Shown one piece after another: positions 58,228 through 64,000 of a stretch of 64,000 nucleotides of DNA; position 1 is the first letter of the stretch, and each line of letters starts with the position of its first letter. This DNA is from Legionella_A sp963772805 (lineage in GTDB: Bacteria; Pseudomonadota; Gammaproteobacteria; Legionellales; Legionellaceae). The DNA lies in contig CAVYYU010000002.1 in NCBI GenBank assembly GCA_963772805.1, positions 248,001 through 312,000 of the forward strand. The letters are read 5' to 3'. The translations under genes and the position numbers were made by a program. The notes under the pieces were generated by a model. The model did not search any database. It saw only the letters and a program-made list of their open reading frames with translations, and was not told the DNA's origin.

Positions 58228-59592
58228 CTATGTCGCACGATATTTATCGAGCAGTTGATGGGCGCTGCCGTCTATATAGGCGTCTTTTGCAACGCGTAAA
58301 TAGACAACCATTTCCTCCTGTGCGAGGACTACATCATCAACACCGGGCAAGTCGCGCAGCTGTTCAGCAAGTTCGTTATTACTTATTGTTAAATTTTTTA
58401 ATGATAGTGTAAGTGTCACCATATAGGCATTTGGTTTAATGGCGCTTGCGATTAATAACCAAAGCGCGCCAACTACGCCATTGATGATAAATATCCCACC
58501 AACCCCCAACGCTTGGTAAATCACACCCGCTAACGCACCACCGGCAAAAATACCCAGGAACTGACAGCTGGAATACACGCCCATAGCCGTGCCTTTACTC
58601 TTGCCACTTGCCTGTTTCGAAATAAGCGAAGGCACGGTTGCCTCCAGAACATTAAATGCAACAAAATAGGCAAACATTAAGATACAGAGAGCCAGCCAAC
58701 TCGTATAGGTAACGGCTAGGATTAATTGGCTTAAGCCGGTGATGATGATCGACCATAAGAAAACTTTTTTAACTTGTCGTTTTTTTTCAGCAAGGATAAT
58801 GAATGGCACCATGATTAAAAAAGAAATGACAATTAACGGCAAATAGAAGTGCCATTGTTGGCTTAAGTGTCCTTGCAGCAGTTGTTTCTGCAACAACATC
58901 GGAATGGCAAAAAATGTTGAGGTAAGAATTAAGTGTTGCGCAAAAATACTGGCATTTAGCCGCAACAAATGCGGGTTGGTGATTACATCTTTAAACAGTA
59001 ATGGGTTTACTTCACTTTCAGGATGAAATGGTTCTTTGACGGGTGTTGGGATGACGAAATGCAGCAACGCCAAACCAAGCATGGCCAATATTGCCGTAAG
59101 GTAAAAAATTCCGGCAAGCCCAAAGTGACTGGTGATTGCTGGACTGATTATCATCGCAAGACTAAATGACATCCCGATGGTCACACCAATAACGGCCATC
59201 GCTTTGGTGCGTTGTTCATCCGGGGTGAGATCGGCAAGTAGTGCGATTAAGACGCTGCCGATAGCGCCTGTTCCCTGCAGGGTTCGCGCAATAATCATCC
59301 CCAAAATAGAATGTGTGAAAGCACCTAATAAACTGCCACATACAAACAACAATAATCCGACAGTTAAGATTGGTTTTCGCCCGAAGCGATCGGAAAGCAT
59401 ACCAAATGGAATTTGAAGTAACCCCTGGCTCAAGCCATAACTGCCCAATGCCAAACCCATCAATGCTGGAGTCGAATCCTGCAACTGAGCCGCATAGATA
59501 GTAAAGACGGGGATGAGCATAAATAGACCAAGCATGCGGAATGAAAAGATCGCCGCTATAGGAAAAACAGTGTTTAACCAGGATTGTTTCAT
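58228..59592 (-). CDS. yajR: MFS transporter with C-terminal YAM domain, YajR-like
   Basis: 454 residues from ATG 59592 (a TTG at 59601 would add three), exactly the E. coli YajR length. Twelve hydrophobic segments lie in 1-390. MFS motif A appears as GMLSDRFGRKPIL after the second helix. The last ~65 residues (LTLSLKNLTISNNELAEQL...DDVVLAQEEMVVYLRV) form a ferredoxin-like soluble domain as in YajR. YajR is a proton-driven drug/metabolite exporter of unknown substrate. ssb lies downstream with its own promoter. Confidence 0.85.
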   Translation of the reverse strand: MKQSWLNTVFPIAAIFSFRMLGLFMLIPVFTIYAAQLQDSTPALMGLALGSYGLSQGLLQIPFGMLSDRFGRKPILTVGLLLFVCGSLLGAFTHSILGMIIARTLQGTGAIGSVLIALLADLTPDEQRTKAMAVIGVTIGMSFSLAMIISPAITSHFGLAGIFYLTAILAMLGLALLHFVIPTPVKEPFHPESEVNPLLFKDVITNPHLLRLNASIFAQHLILTSTFFAIPMLLQKQLLQGHLSQQWHFYLPLIVISFLIMVPFIILAEKKRQVKKVFLWSIIITGLSQLILAVTYTSWLALCILMFAYFVAFNVLEATVPSLISKQASGKSKGTAMGVYSSCQFLGIFAGGALAGVIYQALGVGGIFIINGVVGALWLLIASAIKPNAYMVTLTLSLKNLTISNNELAEQLRDLPGVDDVVLAQEEMVVYLRVAKDAYIDGSAHQLLDKYRAT

Positions 59593-60018
59593 GGTTCGCA
59601 AATTCGCTTAGTAAATGATAAGCAGATGGTACAAAGATAGTCTGCTTGGAACAAGGGTATTTTGTGCAATAGTTGATTATCGGGCATGAATTTGCCTATA
59701 GCCACGACCTTCAACAGCATAAATTGCGGATTTAGTGGGCAGATAATTGACAGAGTACGCGAATCGCGATAATTTGGCAGTTTTTTTAAACCAGTAAGTG
59801 TAGCGCTAAACAGGTAAATGTGGCAGTGGGCCGACAGCGGTTAATTCCCCCTTTACGGGAGAAGGTGCCCGACATGGCGGCTGATGGGTATTAAATTGTT
59901 CATTATCAAATGTATTTAATACCCTTGTATACATCGCTGTGTGATAGCTTTTCTCGTAAAGTGAGGTTTGCTAACTTGTTTATATTAGAGCCGCATCTTT
60001 TATGCAGAGGGTTATTAA
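59593..60018. other. Divergent intergenic region, yajR / fabL-like cluster
   Basis: About 425 bases with no gene. It contains a C/G-rich half-palindromic stretch (59845-59890) and an AT-rich palindrome (59886-59924, listed separately). I could not define a convincing -35/-10 pair for the downstream fatty-acid genes; TATATT at 59981-59986 is the best -10 by eye. Confidence 0.5.
59886..59924. repeat. Palindrome upstream of the fatty-acid cluster (possible operator)
   Basis: GGGTATTAAAT (59886-59896) and its exact complement (59914-59924) are separated by 17 bases; the flanks AAATTG/CAAAT extend the symmetry. Lying about 100 bases before the first cluster gene, it may be a regulator-binding site or simply an mRNA hairpin. 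Confidence 0.5.
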
Positions 60019-60774
60019 ATGAGTCTGGTATTTGAAAATAAGGTTGCGTTGATTACTGGTGGTGCGCGCGGTATTGGTCGGGCTACGGCATTGAAATTGG
60101 CGCACGCCGGCTGCGATATTGCTATTGTATATTATAATAGCTCAGATGAAGCCGCCGTTCTAATTGAAGAAATTCAGGCATTGGGTCGTCGAGCGATTTC
60201 CATACAGGCTAATGTTGCTGATCAGCAATCAGTTAAAGACATGTTCACGCAGTTTCGCCAACATTTTTCGCACCTTAATTTCCTCGTCAGCAATGCTGCC
60301 AGCGGCGTATTAAAGCCGGCAATGAATATGTCTACCAAACATTGGCGTTGGTGCATGGAAACTAATGCGTTGGCGCTTAATCATTTGGTCTGCGAAGGCC
60401 GAGACATGATGCCTGTTGGAAGCCGGGTTATTGCGCTCTCCAGTTTAGGTGCGCAACGTGCAATTCCCAACTACGCATTTATTGGTGCGTCCAAAGCGGC
60501 TCTTGAAGCCTTGGTGCGCTCTTTAAGTCTCGAGTTAGCCGCAGACGGTATCAGCGTTAACACTGTTTCAGCGGGCGTTGTCGATACCGATGCGCTAAAA
60601 CATTTTCCAAATCGTGAGCAACTGCTCGATGAATATCAGGCTCACGCCTTGGCAGGGCGGCCGCTTATGCCAGCTGATGTAGCCAATACGGTTTATCTAT
60701 TATGCCTACCAGAAGCTGAAATGATCAAAGGGCATACTTTGTTTGTGGATGCCGGCTATAGCATTGTTGGTTAA
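60019..60774 (+). CDS. fabL: FabL-type enoyl-ACP reductase (SDR)
   Basis: 251-residue short-chain dehydrogenase. Cofactor motif TGGARGIG at 13-20; catalytic Tyr152 and Lys159 with Y-x6-K spacing, which marks enoyl-ACP reductases, whereas ketoacyl reductases (FabG) use Y-x3-K. Long identities to Bacillus FabL as I remember it (NAASGVLKP, SKAALEAL, DTDALKHFPNRE) support FabL over FabI. It should reduce the trans-2-enoyl-ACP double bond with NADPH and be relatively triclosan tolerant. It heads the acyl-chain cluster, 98 bases before the ACP gene. Confidence 0.85.
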   Translation: MSLVFENKVALITGGARGIGRATALKLAHAGCDIAIVYYNSSDEAAVLIEEIQALGRRAISIQANVADQQSVKDMFTQFRQHFSHLNFLVSNAASGVLKPAMNMSTKHWRWCMETNALALNHLVCEGRDMMPVGSRVIALSSLGAQRAIPNYAFIGASKAALEALVRSLSLELAADGISVNTVSAGVVDTDALKHFPNREQLLDEYQAHALAGRPLMPADVANTVYLLCLPEAEMIKGHTLFVDAGYSIVG

Positions 60775-60822
60775 AAGTGTGCAGAACATTGCTAATCTGC
60801 GTAGCTGCGCGCTAAAAAGTTA

Positions 60823-60831
60823 TGATATACT
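60823..60831 (+). promoter_or_regulatory. Extended -10 promoter before the ACP gene
   Basis: TGATATACT (TG at 60823, TATACT at 60826-60831), 42 bases before the ACP start; no clear -35. It could uncouple the ACP and following genes from fabL. Confidence 0.45.
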
Positions 60832-60872
60832 CCGAGGCTTTGGAAATCTGCTGAGCTCTGAGAGGTGAAGTT

Positions 60873-61286
60873 ATGAATGTAGAAAGCGTTTATCCTAAAG
60901 TCAGGGAAATTATTGCTGACGTGTTGGTTATTGATGAAGATGAAGTATTGCTGAGCAGTCGCTTAATTGGCGACCTGGGCGCTGAATCCATTGATTTTCT
61001 TGATCTTGTCTTTCAACTCGAAAAAGAATTTGCTATCAAAATACCGCGCGGTCAATTAGAAAAAAATGCCCGTGGTGATTTGTCAGAAGATGAATTCGAA
61101 AAAGGTGGCGTGCTCACTGTAGGAGGTATGGTCGCGTTGAAAAACTATCTCAGTGAAGTGCCTGCTGACGCGTTTAAAGCGAACATGAAGGTCAATGAAA
61201 TTCCTGTGCTGTTTACCGTAGAAACCTTCTGTAAGCTGATTGCTGTTGCCGTTAATGAGCAAAAAGCTACTGAAACAGTAGCCTGA
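60873..61286 (+). CDS. Specialised acyl carrier protein (AcpXL-like), long C-terminal extension
   Basis: 137 residues against ~78 for housekeeping AcpP. The phosphopantetheine attachment Ser39 lies in DLGAESIDFLDLVF. The third helix region is expanded (IPRGQLEKNARGDLSEDEFEKGG), as in the very-long-chain ACP AcpXL of rhizobia, followed by an extra ~50-residue tail. GAGAGGTGAAG precedes the ATG, and the TGA stop overlaps the next ATG. The dedicated ACP suggests that this pathway is kept apart from ordinary fatty acid synthesis. Confidence 0.82.
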   Translation: MNVESVYPKVREIIADVLVIDEDEVLLSSRLIGDLGAESIDFLDLVFQLEKEFAIKIPRGQLEKNARGDLSEDEFEKGGVLTVGGMVALKNYLSEVPADAFKANMKVNEIPVLFTVETFCKLIAVAVNEQKATETVA

Positions 61287-62182
61287 TGCGGTTTTTATTC
61301 GTTGACAGAATACTGCAATTATCACCAGTTGGTACGGTGCGGGGGATAAAACACATCACGCATGATGATTATTATCTCTGCGCAGATGAGCAAGGCAGGT
61401 CGTGTTTTATCCCCTCATTAATTGGCGAAACGTTGGGTCAGTTAGCGGCTTGGAATGTGATGTTCAGCAATGACTTTACCTTCCGTCCCGTTGCGGGAGT
61501 TGTTTCCAGTGCGCGTCTTCATCGTTCCGCGTATGTTGGCGAGACCCTGATGCTGGAGGCGCATATCGATTCTCTCGATGATGTTGCTGTGCGCTACCAT
61601 GGTATTGCTCGTGTTGGCGATGAAGTGGTCTTCAGCATTGAAAATGCACTGGGCCCCTTATTGCCGATGGCTAATTTTATTGACAGCGACTTGGTTCGCC
61701 GTCAATTTGCTGAAATTCACCGCCCCGGTACTTGGCCTTTTGAGCCATCACCGACCACAACCACTGATGAGTTATTGGGTCGGGATTACAAGCCATTGCT
61801 GCATCCCATGATGTTTGACCGCATTATCAGCAGTGAGGCTGGTATACGCATGTGCGCGATAAAGCATGTCGCGCTTGCCGCGCCTTATTTCCCGGATCAT
61901 TTTCCCTATAAACCTGTGTTACCGATGACCGTGTTGCTTGAATGCAAGCTCAATTTGGCGCGTGAATTTCTAGCTCGAGCAAATTTTTCCATGCCCTATC
62001 ATGTTAGCGAGATGCGCAAAATCAAAATGAATGAATTTGTCCATCCGGGTGATGTTGTGGTTTGTTATCTTACGGTTAAACATCACGACGACGATGAGTT
62101 GATTTTGAGTTACCGCAGCGAAGTCGAAGGCAAGCGAGTTTGTGTTTTAGACGTGGTTATGACCGCGAAGGGTAGTGAATAA
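61286..62182 (+). CDS. Double-hotdog 3-hydroxyacyl-ACP dehydratase (FabZ-like)
   Basis: 298 residues, two hotdog domains. The second (about 165-298) has the FabZ active-site pattern HFPYKPVLPMTVLLE with His205 and Glu219. The first (1-130) has an equivalent helix, FIPSLIGETLGQLAAW with Glu48, but no catalytic His, so it is probably structural. It should dehydrate 3-hydroxyacyl chains on the ACP encoded just upstream (TGATG overlap). Fused or paired hotdog dehydratases are typical of polyunsaturated, aryl polyene and other special acyl pathways. Confidence 0.78.
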   Translation: MRFLFVDRILQLSPVGTVRGIKHITHDDYYLCADEQGRSCFIPSLIGETLGQLAAWNVMFSNDFTFRPVAGVVSSARLHRSAYVGETLMLEAHIDSLDDVAVRYHGIARVGDEVVFSIENALGPLLPMANFIDSDLVRRQFAEIHRPGTWPFEPSPTTTTDELLGRDYKPLLHPMMFDRIISSEAGIRMCAIKHVALAAPYFPDHFPYKPVLPMTVLLECKLNLAREFLARANFSMPYHVSEMRKIKMNEFVHPGDVVVCYLTVKHHDDDELILSYRSEVEGKRVCVLDVVMTAKGSE

Positions 62183-62183
62183 A

Positions 62184-63479
62184 ATGAAAAGACGAGTTGC
62201 CATTACTGGATTAGGCGTCGTTTCCCCGCTGGGAAACGACGTGCAGTCGACTTGGGATAATCTTCTTGCCGGCAAGTCCGGCATTGCCGAAATCAAACAA
62301 TTTGATGCCAGCGCGTTTCCAACGCGCATTGCTGCTGAAATCAAACAGTTTACGCCAGCGCCCGCGTTGACTGGCAAACATAATCGCTTTGCAATGTCAT
62401 TCACCCATTACGCACTTGATGCTGCCCAGCAAGCTTTTGTTGATGCCGGTATTAGACCCAGTCAACAAGATGCGACGCGATGGGGTGTAGTGACCGGCAG
62501 CGGTATGATGACTGCGGAATTTGATTATTTGCACCGCTTTCAGCAAACTTGCGCGCCAACGGGCGACATCGATTGGCAATTGCTGCAGAGCAAGGCAAGC
62601 GATTTTTACCGTTTGGTTGATTTTGGTAAAACCACGTCCAATTCAGCACTGTCTTTGCTTATTCAGCAATTTGGCATCGCAGGTTATGCGAGTTCAGTGC
62701 ATACCGCCTGTGCATCTGGCGGACAGGCGTTGGGGTTAGCCATGCAAGTTATTCGCCGCGGTGACGCCGATTATATGCTCGCTGGTGGCTTTGATTCGAT
62801 GATTAATCCACTAGGCTTATCGAGCTTCTGCTTGTTAGGGGCGTTGTCCACCTACAATGACACGCCAACAACTGCGAGCCGCCCATTTGATGGCGCTCGT
62901 AATGGCTTTGTGCTCGGTGAAGGGGCCGCATTTTTAATTTTGGAAGCTTGGGACAAGGCTGTCGCACGAGGTGCTCATATTTACGCAGAGTTGGCGGGCG
63001 AAGGTAATACGCTAAGCTCCTATCGTATCACCGACTCGCATCCAAATGGTGATGGTGCCATTCAGGCTATTGAACAGGCATTGCGCGATGCCGGCGTAAC
63101 GCCTGCGGATGTTGATTATGTTAATGCTCATGGTACGTCAACCAAAATGAATGACTTGAGCGAAACCAATGCAATTAAAGCCGTATTTGGCGCTCATGTG
63201 CAACAGCTGCCTGTCAGTTCGACCAAATGCCAGACCGGGCATTTGATCGCTGCAGCGGGCGCGCTGGAGGCAGTCTTGTCGGTTTTGGCCATTCAACATG
63301 CTCGTGTACCCATGACCACTAATTTGACAACACCCGATCCTGAATGTGATTTGGATTATGTTACCGAAGGTTCGCGCGAAAAATCATTAGGTGTGGTGCT
63401 GTCCAATTCATTTGGTTTTGGCGGTTCGAATAGTTGTTTGTTATTCAAGCATCCAGAGTATGCAGGGGTGAGCGTATGA
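62184..63479 (+). CDS. Beta-ketoacyl-ACP synthase (FabF family), first copy
   Basis: 431 residues from ATG 62184 (a GTG at 62175 overlaps the previous gene). The thiolase-fold triad is present: Cys176 in HTACASGG, His316 in NAHGTSTK, His353 in KCQTGHLIAAAG, so it should be catalytically active. It elongates acyl-ACP with malonyl-ACP. Its stop overlaps the next KS start by four bases (ATGA). Confidence 0.92.
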   Translation: MKRRVAITGLGVVSPLGNDVQSTWDNLLAGKSGIAEIKQFDASAFPTRIAAEIKQFTPAPALTGKHNRFAMSFTHYALDAAQQAFVDAGIRPSQQDATRWGVVTGSGMMTAEFDYLHRFQQTCAPTGDIDWQLLQSKASDFYRLVDFGKTTSNSALSLLIQQFGIAGYASSVHTACASGGQALGLAMQVIRRGDADYMLAGGFDSMINPLGLSSFCLLGALSTYNDTPTTASRPFDGARNGFVLGEGAAFLILEAWDKAVARGAHIYAELAGEGNTLSSYRITDSHPNGDGAIQAIEQALRDAGVTPADVDYVNAHGTSTKMNDLSETNAIKAVFGAHVQQLPVSSTKCQTGHLIAAAGALEAVLSVLAIQHARVPMTTNLTTPDPECDLDYVTEGSREKSLGVVLSNSFGFGGSNSCLLFKHPEYAGVSV

Positions 63480-64000
63480 GTGATAGTAATCGCGTATTTA
63501 TTACCGGCCTCAGCGCGTTAACGTCCACCGGTGCGACAGCCGATGAAACTTGGGAAAAAGTGTTAGCAGGTGAAAATGGCCTGGATGAAATAAAAGAATG
63601 GGATCTATCCTCCTGGACGCATCGTTTGGGTGGTGAGTTGAAAAATTTTAAGCCGGCGACGATGTTGCCCGATCGCAAGTTAATTAAAGTGATCTCGCGT
63701 CAAGATGTGATGGGCATAAATGCGGCTATGCAGGCGGTTGAGCATAGTCAACTGATCACTTACCGCGATACCCTTGAATCTGTTAATGAATTTAATGAAC
63801 AAACTGGGGTATATGTCGGCTCGCCGGGTAATAAATACTTTCAGCAATACGATTTTCTGCCCTTGTTGGCAAAGACGGGCGTTGATATGCAGCAGTTTGC
63901 CGGTCAACTATTTAATGAAGTGCATCCCATGTGGTTACTGCGTATTCTCCCCAACAACGTGTTGGCTTACACCGGCATCACTTATGGCTTCAAGGGTGCG
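63476..64000 (+). CDS. Beta-ketoacyl-ACP synthase family protein, second copy (partial, 3' end outside window)
   Basis: The first 175 codons of another ketoacyl synthase: FITGLSALTSTGATADETWEKVL opens the fold (key part GLSALTSTGATADETW). The active-site Cys region is not yet reached at the window end, so it cannot be told whether this is a working KS or a chain-length-factor partner. It is diverged from the first copy. The ATG overlaps the preceding TGA. Confidence 0.85.
   Translation, partial: MSDSNRVFITGLSALTSTGATADETWEKVLAGENGLDEIKEWDLSSWTHRLGGELKNFKPATMLPDRKLIKVISRQDVMGINAAMQAVEHSQLITYRDTLESVNEFNEQTGVYVGSPGNKYFQQYDFLPLLAKTGVDMQQFAGQLFNEVHPMWLLRILPNNVLAYTGITYGFKGA

Noticed and set aside
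60019..60774. Assignment as 3-oxoacyl-ACP reductase FabG
   Set aside because: Tyr-Lys spacing is six residues, as in enoyl reductases, and the sequence matches FabL.

Overview
The window comes from a gammaproteobacterium that looks like a member of the Legionellales (Legionella/Coxiella side). The 16S gene (19939-21482) reads as Legionella-like in several variable stretches, the rpoBC-str-S10-spc-alpha gene order is that of gammaproteobacteria, and ribosomal protein S14 is the long form carrying a CxxC/CxxC zinc site. Genus and species cannot be fixed from reading alone. I see no transposase, integrase, phage gene or CRISPR array.

Layout. (1) 1-7012, minus strand: one giant open frame of at least 2337 codons, cut by the window edge, whose C-terminal part carries a complete set of SecA-type motor motifs. 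(2) 7241-13750, plus strand: mnmG-rsmG-parA-parB, then yraN-diaA-dolP and a second BON lipoprotein, that is tRNA modification, rRNA methylation and chromosome partitioning joined to an initiation-control and outer-membrane-maintenance block. (3) 13751-19681: mixed single genes: a tiny signal-peptide ORF (possible relic), a third BON protein, a class II glutamine amidotransferase, yajQ, a SulP transporter and a secreted protein with an M14 metallopeptidase-like residue pattern. (4) 19779-25130: a complete rrn operon (16S, tRNA-Ala, 23S, 5S) with visible promoter and processing stems. (5) 25136-56778: tRNA-Thr/Tyr/Gly/Thr, tuf, tRNA-Trp, secE-nusG, rplKAJL-rpoBC, rpsLG-fusA-tuf and the S10, spc and alpha operons, all on the plus strand without a foreign gene between them, ending at a strong terminator after rplQ. 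(6) 56835-59592, minus strand: HAD hydrolase, ssb, YajR-like MFS transporter. (7) 60019-64000, plus strand: FabL-type enoyl-ACP reductase, an unusual acyl carrier protein, a double-hotdog dehydratase and two tandem ketoacyl synthases, the second cut by the window end.

How the parts work together. Regions 4-5 put nearly the whole transcription/translation core (rRNA, five tRNA species, two EF-Tu copies, EF-G, NusG, the RNA polymerase subunits alpha, beta and beta', 28 ribosomal proteins from L11 to L17, SecE and SecY) into one co-oriented block of about 37 kb. Region 7 is a self-contained dedicated acyl-chain elongation set. Its ACP-dehydratase-KS-KS order matches the acpXL very-long-chain fatty acid clusters of rhizobia, and Legionella lipid A is known to carry such acids, so a role in lipid A decoration is a reasonable inference. 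The least explained items are the giant SecA-like protein, the M14-like secreted protein, the relic-like small ORF near 13.9 kb and a possible structured RNA near 18.7 kb.
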